This document shows, one piece after another, positions 18,512-27,332 of a stretch of 64,000 nt of DNA; position 1 is the first letter of the stretch, and every line of letters begins with the position of its first letter. Source of the stretch: Acidobacteriota bacterium (lineage in GTDB: Bacteria; Acidobacteriota; Terriglobia; Terriglobales; Acidobacteriaceae); NCBI GenBank assembly GCA_021836865.1, contig JAKBHH010000002.1, forward strand, positions 1-64,000. Direction: 5' to 3'. A program made the translations under genes and the position numbers. The notes beneath the pieces were generated by a model that was not told where the DNA came from, ran no database searches, and saw only the letters and a program-made list of their open reading frames with translations.

Positions 18512-21500
18512 ATGAACATGGTTCGCAATGTGCTGGCATTTGTAGCACTTTCTTGCCTCAGCTTGTCTGCTCAGCAGATCACGGGAAACATTCGCGGTAC
18601 CGTTACTGACCCGAGCGGTGCTGTCATCCGGGGCGCTGCGGTTACAGCACGGCATGCGGAAACGGGCCTGTCGCGCACAACCACCACCGACCACAACGGC
18701 AACTACGTTCTTCTGGAACTCCCGGTCGGACACTACCGCCTGCAAACCTTGGCGAAAGGTTTCCAGGAATACGTGCAGGAAGGCATCACGCTCAACGTGA
18801 ACGAGACGGCTTCAGTGTCACCACGACTCGCGGTCGGATCGGAAAACGAGCAGGTGCTAGTGTCCGCCGATGCGAAGCTGATTGAGCCAACCGTCACCAG
18901 CTTGGGCAAGGTAGTGCAACAGCAAGAGTTGGTAGATCTGCCGCTGAACGGGCGCATTTTTTCACAACTTGGGCTGTTGCAGCCGGGAGTCGTCCCTTTG
19001 ACGCCTGGGATAGCCGAAGCGGGTGGATCGCTGCGCAGCGGACAGGCTTATGCGGTCAATGGCCAGCGACCCGAATCAAACAATTTTCTGATCGACGGCG
19101 CGAACAACTTCAACGGAATCGACGGCGGATTCGTGCTGAAACCTCCGGTGGACGCGATCGCCGAGTTCCGCATCATCACGCTTAACGCGAATGCAGAGTT
19201 CGGAAATGCGTTAGGATCCACGACGAACATCATCACGCGGTCGGGTACGAACCATGTTCACGGGACCTTATGGGAGTTCCTGCGCAACGATGCAGTTGAT
19301 GCCAACAATTATTTCGCGCTGACGAAGGAGCCGCTGAAGCAAAACCAGTTTGGCGCCACGGTCGGAGGACCGATCAAAAAGGATAAGACGTTCGTTTTCG
19401 GCTACTATGAAGGCTTCCGCAATCGCCAGGGCGAGACAGCACTGACCACAGTGCCATCGGTAAGGGAGCGTACCGGCGACTTCTCCGAGCTCTGCCCAGA
19501 GGGCTTCACGGCCGGCTTCTGCAACAACCCGGCGCACCAGCTTTTCAACGTCTTCGCCAATGCGCCGTACCCCAATAACCAGGTGCCGCAGACCCAATTT
19601 AATGCGGTGTCACAAAACCTGCTGAGCTTCTTCCCGCTTCCGAACGCCGGTACAAATCTGTTCTCCACCACGCAAACCTTAAGCAACAATACGGATCAGT
19701 TCGGCATCAAGATCGACCATTACCTCAATCCACGCGACACGCTGAACTTCCGGTACATGTTCAACCAGCTCTCCCAGGTCGATCCGCTATCGCCCGGCGG
19801 CGCTAGCGTGCCTGGCTTCCCGGTAGGCGAAGACCAGCGCGCGCAGAACTTTGTGGCGGAAGAAACACACGTCTTTTCGCCCACTCTCATCGCTGTGGCG
19901 CGATTCTCGTTCCTGCGCAACAAATTCCTCTTCGGGGAGCACGAGAACCATCAGTCGCCGTCAAGCCTTGGATTTCAATACCAGCCGAGTCTCGCTATCG
20001 CTGCTGGACCTCCATTCATTCAGGTGAATGGCTATTCTACGGTTGGCGATCCGATTACCGGCCCACGCAATACCTACGAAAACGTCTTCGATTACTCCGG
20101 ATCGCTGAGTTGGGTGCGCAGCAAGCACGAGCTGAAATTCGGCGGCGGATACCAGCATCAGCAGATCAACGTGCTGCAAGGCATCGCCACAAATGGCTTT
20201 TTCGTGTTCGTGCCATTCCCGGTAACGGACGCATTCGCCAGCTTCCTCGTCGGGCAACCCATCGTCTTCCTGCAGGGCATCGGCGATTTCTCGCGTGGTA
20301 TTCGCGGCAACAATGCGAACTGGTACGTACAGGATACTTACAAGGTCTCGTCGCGCTTCACAATCAATGCCGGATTGCGTTACGAGCTGCCCCAACCGTA
20401 CACCGAAATCCATAACCGCATGTCATTGTTCGAGCCCGGGAAGAAGTCTCAGGTCTTGCCCAATGCGCCGGCGGGGTTGCTGTATCCGGGCGATCCAGGT
20501 GTGCCTGCCGGCCTCATTCCAACCGACATGAAGGCATTTGCGCCGCGCGTCGGCATCGCGTGGGATCCGAGTGGTCATGGCAATTCGCTGATCACTTCGT
20601 CGTACGGCATTTTCTATGAGCCCTACTACACCGGACAAGGTGGGCCTTTGCAGGCGCCGATCAGCGCGCCACCATACCTGGGTACGCCGCAGGTGACCCT
20701 ACCGAACTTCGCCAATCCATTCAACGGCAATCCTCCGGCCGTCGGAACGTTCTCCACCCCACTCACAAACCTGACTCTGTCGCCGACGTTGACGCTCCCT
20801 TACACGCAGGACTGGGACTTGAACCTTGAGCACTCGTTCGGATCCAATTTGCATTTCGAGATCGGATACGTGGGCACGAAGGGCACGCATCTGCCGCGCT
20901 TTATCGAAGCCAACCCGGCAGTATTCGTTCCTGGATACGTTAATGGCCAGCCGATTTCAAATTCCAGCAATGCCGATCAGCGGCGGCTTTATTCCGGCTG
21001 CACGCTGGCTGATCCGCCGAGTAGTTGCCTGTTTTCATCGACCGGCGAAATCGCGGGCATCGCCAACTCCGCATACAACGCGATGGAGGCGTCGCTGCGC
21101 AAGCGGTTCAGCCACGGGCTGTCATTCCTCCTCTCGTACACGTGGTCGAAAACGATCGACGATGTTTCGTCGTTCAACATCACCGGATCGGAAGCGAAGC
21201 CTGTAGCAGGCGAAAACGATCTCGCCCAAGATCCGTTTAATCTTGCAGCAGAGCGTGGGCTTTCGCTGTTCGATGCGCGCAACCGATTTGTCGGGAGCTA
21301 TGAATGGGCGCTTCCGTTCTGGAGCCATGCGCAGAACTGGTACCAGTCCGCGTTGGGGGGATGGCAGTTGGATGGAATCGCCACGCTGATGAGCGGCACG
21401 CCCTTCACGGTCTTCGACTCGAATGACGTTGCGGCGCAAGGCAGCGCGCCGGAGATCACGGGATTCTCCGCGCAGCGGCCCAATCTGGTCGGCAATTCTA

Positions 21501-21823
21501 ATAACGGGCCGCGCGCGGTTAACGCGTGGCTCAACACCAGCGCTTTCCAGCGACTCGATCCCGTAGCGAACGCGGGGCAGTTTGGCACGGAAGGACGCAA
21601 CGTGAATATCGGCCCTGCGTATGCTGATTGGGATTTTGCCGCGCTCAAGAACTTCAACGTGACTGAATCAAAGCAACTCCAATTCCGCGCGGAGCTGTTT
21701 GACTTTCTGAACCGCACGAATTTCCGTCTGCCCGACAGCGATATCAGCTCGCCGACGTTCAACCATATCCTTGAAGCGGAGGCTCCGCGCCAGGTGCAGT
21801 TCGCGTTGAAGTTCATGTATTAG
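18512..21823 (+). CDS. TonB-dependent receptor, Oar-like, with carboxypeptidase-regulatory-like domain
   Basis: 1103 residues from ATG 18512 (MNMVRNVLAFVALS), which gives a proper signal peptide ending LSLSAQQ and has GGGAGAGG upstream. Residues about 20-105 form a CarboxypepD_reg-like Ig domain (GTVTDPSGAVIRGAAV). A plug follows (LPLNGRIFSQLGLLQPG, YAVNGQRPESNNFLIDGANN) and then a long outer-membrane barrel ending in an aromatic-rich LKFMY. Such receptors move oligosaccharides or chelates across the outer membrane with ExbBD-TonB energy. It lies between the AhpD pair and the AhpD-dehalogenase-MFS operon, so it is the likely outer-membrane entry for this locus. Confidence 0.92.
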   Translation: MNMVRNVLAFVALSCLSLSAQQITGNIRGTVTDPSGAVIRGAAVTARHAETGLSRTTTTDHNGNYVLLELPVGHYRLQTLAKGFQEYVQEGITLNVNETASVSPRLAVGSENEQVLVSADAKLIEPTVTSLGKVVQQQELVDLPLNGRIFSQLGLLQPGVVPLTPGIAEAGGSLRSGQAYAVNGQRPESNNFLIDGANNFNGIDGGFVLKPPVDAIAEFRIITLNANAEFGNALGSTTNIITRSGTNHVHGTLWEFLRNDAVDANNYFALTKEPLKQNQFGATVGGPIKKDKTFVFGYYEGFRNRQGETALTTVPSVRERTGDFSELCPEGFTAGFCNNPAHQLFNVFANAPYPNNQVPQTQFNAVSQNLLSFFPLPNAGTNLFSTTQTLSNNTDQFGIKIDHYLNPRDTLNFRYMFNQLSQVDPLSPGGASVPGFPVGEDQRAQNFVAEETHVFSPTLIAVARFSFLRNKFLFGEHENHQSPSSLGFQYQPSLAIAAGPPFIQVNGYSTVGDPITGPRNTYENVFDYSGSLSWVRSKHELKFGGGYQHQQINVLQGIATNGFFVFVPFPVTDAFASFLVGQPIVFLQGIGDFSRGIRGNNANWYVQDTYKVSSRFTINAGLRYELPQPYTEIHNRMSLFEPGKKSQVLPNAPAGLLYPGDPGVPAGLIPTDMKAFAPRVGIAWDPSGHGNSLITSSYGIFYEPYYTGQGGPLQAPISAPPYLGTPQVTLPNFANPFNGNPPAVGTFSTPLTNLTLSPTLTLPYTQDWDLNLEHSFGSNLHFEIGYVGTKGTHLPRFIEANPAVFVPGYVNGQPISNSSNADQRRLYSGCTLADPPSSCLFSSTGEIAGIANSAYNAMEASLRKRFSHGLSFLLSYTWSKTIDDVSSFNITGSEAKPVAGENDLAQDPFNLAAERGLSLFDARNRFVGSYEWALPFWSHAQNWYQSALGGWQLDGIATLMSGTPFTVFDSNDVAAQGSAPEITGFSAQRPNLVGNSNNGPRAVNAWLNTSAFQRLDPVANAGQFGTEGRNVNIGPAYADWDFAALKNFNVTESKQLQFRAELFDFLNRTNFRLPDSDISSPTFNHILEAEAPRQVQFALKFMY

Positions 21824-21849
21824 CAAGATTTGAATCAACTGAGGTAGCA

Positions 21850-22473
21850 ATGTTTGCAGACAACGGCGCGGCAATGGCTTGCGCAAAGCTTAGAGTAGCG
21901 CCTTCCTCCACGAATCTGCCCCTGGCGGATGAGCGCACAGCCAACGCCGAGGTCAGGGCATTGTTCGCCGATTACCGCGAGCGGTTTGCCCGGCCCGATC
22001 TTCCGGGGATTGTGCTGTGCTTCGCCACCAACTATGTCCTGCTCAAAGGAATGATGCAGATCGCCGAGGGCCTGCTATTCGGCGAGAGCCTATTGAGCCG
22101 TCGGCACAAGGAGATGATGGCTACGTATGTCTCGCAGCAGAATGCATGCCAATACTGCGCCGATAGCCACGCAGCATTCCTTCGCGTGCACGGTGGATCG
22201 GCTGAAATGCTCCGCGCCCTCCACCACGCGGACTTGGATTCCGACCTCTTTACCGAGTCGGAACTGGCTCTACTGAAACTCGCCGCAAAGGTAAACGCAA
22301 ATTCTCCCCCTGTCACCCGCTCTGATGTGGAAGCAGCCATGCAAGCCGGATGGACGGAAGCGCAAATTGCCGAAGCCGTCCACGTTGTATCCCTGTTTGC
22401 GGCGTTCAATCGCATCGCCAATGGCTTCGGGATTTCATCCCCGTACCCCGGGGGCATGGGAGGCCACCTATGA
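21850..22473 (+). CDS. AhpD-like carboxymuconolactone decarboxylase family protein (3 of 3)
   Basis: 207 residues with an N-terminal extension of about 40 residues compared with its two paralogues upstream. The redox site is CQYCADSH (Cys100, Cys103, His107). It diverges from the other two, which are closer to each other. It overlaps the iron-sulfur protein gene by ATGA, so the two are translationally coupled. I infer a thiol redox partner or peroxide guard for the oxygen-sensitive iron-sulfur enzyme. Confidence 0.85.
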   Translation: MFADNGAAMACAKLRVAPSSTNLPLADERTANAEVRALFADYRERFARPDLPGIVLCFATNYVLLKGMMQIAEGLLFGESLLSRRHKEMMATYVSQQNACQYCADSHAAFLRVHGGSAEMLRALHHADLDSDLFTESELALLKLAAKVNANSPPVTRSDVEAAMQAGWTEAQIAEAVHVVSLFAAFNRIANGFGISSPYPGGMGGHL

Positions 22474-23462
22474 CTGAGGTTTTGAATCCGCGGCGGCCAA
22501 AGCGCGGAACCTGGAAGCCTCAGCCGGAAACCGTCGCACTTGTGCGCGTTTCCGGCAACTCAATCAACGGTGTCGGGGAGACCACGTCTCGCCGCCCATC
22601 TCCATTCTTCTGGCATCCTCCGGATCAGCATCCGTGGGGCGACTTGCAGCTCCTGGCGCGAAAGAACTCACGCAAATGCCCCGGTTCGATGGAGGCATTT
22701 CAGGGTGCCTACACCTATCCCGAGCTGATCCCTGTTGCTGCAAACCGCAACGCGTCTTCTGCTGAAGAGCTTTCCGAAGCGGCAAAGCGTTTCGGTCTGA
22801 CGCACGAGGCGGATGATATCGGGATGGCCGCGATGCATACGCATTATGTGTATCAGGGCTACACTATCGAACATCCGTGGGTCATCATCCTCGCTCTGGC
22901 GCATGACTACGAGCGCCTCCGCGAGGTTCCTTCCGATGAAACCAATGGTATCGGTGTTTGTGATGTGGGCGATCAATATGCCAGGGGTACAAGGGTCTCT
23001 TATGCGCTGGCCAACTGGATTCGTTCGCAGGGCTATGACGCCGATCCGTACCCGGGGCCGATGGCCAGTGCGCTGCTGCTCATTCCGCCTGCAATTGCCG
23101 CCGGGCTCGGCGAACTCGGCAAGCACGGATCGCTCATTAGCCCGCGCTTCGGAGCAGGTGTCCGGCTAGCTGGTGTAACGACGGACATGCCCCTTGTTGC
23201 CACTTCGCCCGTTCAGTTCGGCGCCGATGAGTTTTGCGCAAGCTGCGAGGTGTGCACGCAGGCATGCCCACCCGGCGCCATCACACCGCAGAAGCAGATG
23301 GTGCGCGGCGTCGAGAAATGGTATGTGAATTTTGACAAATGCATACCCTATTTCGCCGAAGCTGCATCCTGCGGCATCTGCATCGCAGAGTGTCCATGGA
23401 CGCGCCCGTCGGTGCGGCCAAAGCTGCTCACTACCATGGCTCGACGGATCGGTAAAGAATGA
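22470..23462 (+). CDS. Reductive-dehalogenase-like double [4Fe-4S] protein
   Basis: 330 residues from ATG 22470, overlapping the preceding stop; the ORF-track start lies inside that gene. Two ferredoxin motifs are visible: CASCEVCTQACP (Cys256, 259, 262, 266) and Cys291-x9-Cys301-x2-Cys304-x3-Cys308 followed by Pro. The region before them (AIAAGLGELGKHGSLISPRF, VTTDMPL) matches the corrinoid-binding part of RdhA-type dehalogenases, which is also shared more distantly with QueG epoxyqueuosine reductase. There is no Tat signal and it is shorter than respiratory RdhA (about 450-500 residues), so it is probably cytoplasmic and non-respiratory. The reaction is unknown. It is coupled to an MFS gene by ATGA. 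Confidence 0.78.
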   Translation: MTEVLNPRRPKRGTWKPQPETVALVRVSGNSINGVGETTSRRPSPFFWHPPDQHPWGDLQLLARKNSRKCPGSMEAFQGAYTYPELIPVAANRNASSAEELSEAAKRFGLTHEADDIGMAAMHTHYVYQGYTIEHPWVIILALAHDYERLREVPSDETNGIGVCDVGDQYARGTRVSYALANWIRSQGYDADPYPGPMASALLLIPPAIAAGLGELGKHGSLISPRFGAGVRLAGVTTDMPLVATSPVQFGADEFCASCEVCTQACPPGAITPQKQMVRGVEKWYVNFDKCIPYFAEAASCGICIAECPWTRPSVRPKLLTTMARRIGKE

Positions 23463-24760
23463 AGACGGCGCTCCAGAATTCAGACGAAGAGAACTCGATC
23501 AGCTATCCAGGATGGGGCGTTCTCGCGGCCGCCTGCACCGGCGTGATGGTGAGTTTCGCTCCCATTGTTCCGTACACGTTTGGCCTGTTCCTCGATCCGC
23601 TGCATGCGGCGTTTGGTTGGAAGCGAGAGGCGATGGGCGGAGCATTCGCACTGGCTGCCATTACGGTGGCGCTTGTCTCGCCCCTCATCGGCATCTTGCT
23701 CGATCGATATCCCCCACGACGTATCATCCTTCCCGGGATTTTGGTTTTCGCCGCCGGACTTGCCACGCTCAGCCGCTTGACGCCGAATATCGTTCAGTTC
23801 TACCTTACATTTTTTGTGATCGGCTTAGTCGCAAACGCCACAGCGCAATTCGCCTACACGCGCACCGTTCTTACCTGGTTCACAACCCACAGAGGAGTTG
23901 CCCTCGCACTTATGCTTACCGGCAGCGGTATTGGCTCCATCCTGATTCCACCGCTCACCCAGTGGATGATTCAACATCACGGATGGCGCAGCGGCTTTTT
24001 ATTGTTGGGAGGTATCGCCCTGCTAGGCCTGCCGCTTTCTGCCCTCCTCGTGCGTAATCGGCCGGAAGCTGCGATCGTCCGCGCCGAACACCACGCTGAC
24101 AGGGGAATGACCGTCCGTGCGGCGATGCGGACCACCGCATTCTGGATCCTCGCCGTCATCACCATCCTCTCCGCATTCAGCGAAAACGGCCTGGTCACCA
24201 ACCTCGCCCCCATGCTCACTCAACATGGCTTGCTTGCAGCCACTGCCGCGCTCGCTCTTTCAGTCCGCGGGGGAGCAGGAATCCTCGGCCGGCTCGGCAT
24301 CGGCCTTGCCATCGATCGGGTCTCGCCGGAGCGTATCCAGACACTTGTTCTGGCCTTGGCGGCCGCGGGGACGCTCATTCTCGCTTTTGCTGATAGCGCA
24401 TGGACAGCTCTGTTGGGGGCGGCGGTTCTGGGAGTCGGACTCGGTAGCGAAGCCGACGTAGGACCTTACTTGCTTGCGCGCTATTTCGGCCGCCGGCATT
24501 TCTCAGTGTTGTACGGCCTTACCTGGACCGCTTATGCCATCGGGGGCGCCACTGGTCCGCTCTGGATCGGGCACTTGTATGATCGCGCCGGTACGTATCT
24601 GCCGCAATTCATCGTTTATCTTTCGGTTGTGGCGTTTGGAGCGGTAATTCTCAGCTTTTTCCTGCAATCCGCCCGAGAGAGTAGGAAGTCTGCGCCAGAA
24701 GTGACAGTTAACGCAGACATGCAGCTCGAAGGTCAGGAACTGGAAGCCGACTCGGCTTGA
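23459..24760 (+). CDS. MFS transporter
   Basis: 433 residues with about 12 membrane spans. It begins WGVLAAACTGVMVSFAPIVP and has a loop 2-3 motif ILLDRYPPRRI, of the oxalate/formate and monocarboxylate antiporter (MCT-like) group. The start ATG overlaps the stop of the iron-sulfur gene. It probably moves the substrate or product of that enzyme across the inner membrane; the direction is not shown by the sequence. Confidence 0.88.
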   Translation: MKTALQNSDEENSISYPGWGVLAAACTGVMVSFAPIVPYTFGLFLDPLHAAFGWKREAMGGAFALAAITVALVSPLIGILLDRYPPRRIILPGILVFAAGLATLSRLTPNIVQFYLTFFVIGLVANATAQFAYTRTVLTWFTTHRGVALALMLTGSGIGSILIPPLTQWMIQHHGWRSGFLLLGGIALLGLPLSALLVRNRPEAAIVRAEHHADRGMTVRAAMRTTAFWILAVITILSAFSENGLVTNLAPMLTQHGLLAATAALALSVRGGAGILGRLGIGLAIDRVSPERIQTLVLALAAAGTLILAFADSAWTALLGAAVLGVGLGSEADVGPYLLARYFGRRHFSVLYGLTWTAYAIGGATGPLWIGHLYDRAGTYLPQFIVYLSVVAFGAVILSFFLQSARESRKSAPEVTVNADMQLEGQELEADSA

Positions 24761-25118
24761 TTCTAGGGTTGCGATGCCGAAACGGCCTCTGCGCGTAGAT
24801 GCCGCTTGATTTGGGCCGCCTTAGCTAGACTTAGCCCTGAGCCGGCTCAGATCGTTTCGATCTTCATCGAAGCCTGGTACAGTTTGGTCCAACTTGTTTC
24901 AAGCAATGACGCGACGACCCAGATGAGCGGATAACAACCTCTTTGTTTTTTGGGGAAATAGAAATAGAGAAGAGTCGCGATCGGCGTGGATTAGGTTTTC
25001 GCCCGAAGGGTTATAGATACTGGACGTACCACCGCTTCAGATAGGCCAAGAGCACCGACGTTTGTTCACACTTGATGGTCGATCGTTGGATCTGTGTTGA
25101 GTCGAAGTGCGCCAGGTT
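24761..25118. other. Intergenic gap between convergent clusters
   Basis: 358 bases between the plus-strand MFS gene and the minus-strand alpha-galactosidase. No open frame with recognisable product and no strong hairpin followed by a T tract was seen. Confidence 0.4.
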
Positions 25119-27290
25119 TTATTGGGAGAGCACGCATCCCATTCTTGGCCGTGGAAAAACTACGACGCATTCCTCGCCGGTTTGACGGATCGTGATTTCG
25201 AGATCTGTCGGATAAATGATCTCGGCAGGCTTCGTGGCTCGCAAACGAACTTCCGCATCTCCGTCGATTCGCCACACCGCGAGAAAGGAGCGCTTCGGCG
25301 ATCGTATGCCGAGCGCGATGGGCTTCATGGCGTTTGTGACATTGGGCATGCCGAGTGGATAGAACGGCACCGCATCCGGAATATGTTCGCGGATGATCTC
25401 CTTGTAGACGCGGATGCCTTCTTTTACCTGATACGCGGCCGGGGCATCGAGGCGTGCCTGATGCCCGCTCTGATGGATGCGCAGAAGCATGGCCGAGACC
25501 ATGTTGAAGCTCGCCTGATCTGCATCTGCCCCTTGACGAGGATAGGACCAGACGGCAAGTTGGGAGGGGACTACTCCTGCGGATGCGCCTGTCGCGATTG
25601 CGGGAAGGCGTAAATACTCTTCCTGATCGGTGCAGGACTGGAGCTGCGTGTGAGAGAGCATGCCGTAATCCATCCGACCGCCCCCGCTTCCGCAGTTTTC
25701 GATGACGAGTTCCGGATAGCGATCGAGAAGACCATCGAGCCAGCTGAGAACAGCGCGGTTGTGTTCGAGCAGACCCTGGCCCGGACTGTCGGAATTCAGG
25801 CTGGTGCCTTCCAGCGTGTCGGTGTTGTAGTCCATCTTGATGTAGCCAACGCCGTAGTCGGTTACCAGCCTTTCGACGACACGATTGAGATAGCTCCGCA
25901 CTTCGGGGTTACGAAAGTCGAGAAGAAGACGAGAGTTCTTAATGACTCGCCTGCCGTGCCGCATGAAGAACCAGCTATCGGGCTTCTTCGCAAGCGGGGA
26001 GTGTTTGCCTGCTACTTCCGGCTCCAGCCACAGACCCGGAACCATTCCCTTTTCGCGAATCTTATCGAGCACGTAGCGGATGCCGTGCGGCCATCGCGTC
26101 TTCGATGGTTGCCAGGCCCCGACTGTCGATGACCAGTCCTCGTTTTGCTCTGCGTACCATCCGGCGTCGATCACAAAATACTCGCATCCGGCTTGAGCGG
26201 CAGCATCGATGAGAGGCAGCTCCTTCTCTTCGGTTGGATCGCCCCAGAGACAATTCATGTAGTCGTTGAAAATGACAGGACAAGTGAGATGCTGCGGTGG
26301 CCGCTTCCGCACGCAGATCTGCTCTCTGTATCTGGTCAGCTCCTGCGCGGCCTCCTGGAATCCGCCCTGGACGCAGCCGATCGCAACTGGGACCGTCTTG
26401 TAGGTCTCGCCGGGTTCCAGATTTTTCCACGCCTGGGAGTGGAGTTGATCGGGGCCTCCAAGATAGGCATAAACGTCGGAGGCGCGAATGCCTCTCTCCG
26501 CAAAATTCTACACATCCCAGTACCACGACCCATTGTGTTCGATCTGCCAAAACCACGCAACACCGAGTCTGACGTTTTCGACAATTGCCATGGGAAGATA
26601 CTTTTCCGTTGACCAGCTTCCGACGCTCGCGGCCGACGCCTGCGACCAGCTTGTGCGCATGTTCTCCACGAAGCCGAGCTCAGATGGCCGAAAACTATGC
26701 CACTGTCCTTCAGCCATCCAACTGTTGTATGCGAGCCAGACTTGCAGTTCGCGATCATAGTGGACTGGATCTGACAGGGCGTGGAGCATGGCCGAACTGA
26801 GGTACTCGATTCCGACCGTCCCTTTGCCTGTATTTCTGATCTCAACATGGTGCCGCACGACCGGCAGACCTTCGAATGCTTCGTAGTGGGATTCAAGATC
26901 CAGATGCAGGTCGGAATCTGTCTGCCGCAACACGAGAGTCCTCCCTCGCTCGCTTTGCTGCTCGTCCTTTGCTACAAACGTCATGCGCTGCCCGGGCGAT
27001 CCGGCGGACTGCTTCATTCCGGAATCCGGCGAATCTTCTCCGCTGCACAGAAGCGCTGACTCTACGCCCGCCCACTCTGAGGATTTGTTAGGAGGCTCGA
27101 CATCAACGGGCAGGAATAGATGCTGTCTGAGCCGCCCATCCACAACGGAAAACTCAAACTTCAGTTGACCGCTATTCCATGACAATCGCTCCGCGGATTC
27201 CGGTCCCGCAGCAGCGCCGGATGCGGAGGTGGAAAACACGGCGCTGACACCTGCGGCGCCCGACGAAATGAGAAACTTACGACGATTCAT
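25119..27290 (-). pseudogene. Alpha-galactosidase (GH36), interrupted by one in-frame amber codon
   Basis: The ORF track shows two pieces (27308-26508 and 26312-25119) in the same frame. Reading between them, the frame is open and encodes good GH36 sequence on both sides of a single TAG at 26508-26510 (WYWDV-stop-NFAERGIRASDVYAYL). Without it the enzyme would have about 723 residues. It has a Tat signal (MNRRKFLISSG, start 27290), an N-terminal beta-sandwich, and the catalytic barrel with nucleophile Asp in YIKMDYN and the acid/base in SCTDQEEYLR. It would release alpha-linked galactose from plant polymers in the periplasm. A nonsense mutation, a sequencing error, or rare readthrough are possible. 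The downstream part has not decayed, so the change is recent or not real. Confidence 0.85.
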
Positions 27291-27332
27291 GAGTTCATCC
27301 GTGTGCAAGAAATGAATGAGATTCGTATGCTC

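Noticed and set aside
26062-26896. Frameshift as the cause of the split alpha-galactosidase, and the overlapping ORFs there as separate genes
   Set aside because: Direct reading of 26313-26507 shows the same frame is open and GH36-like; only one TAG interrupts it.
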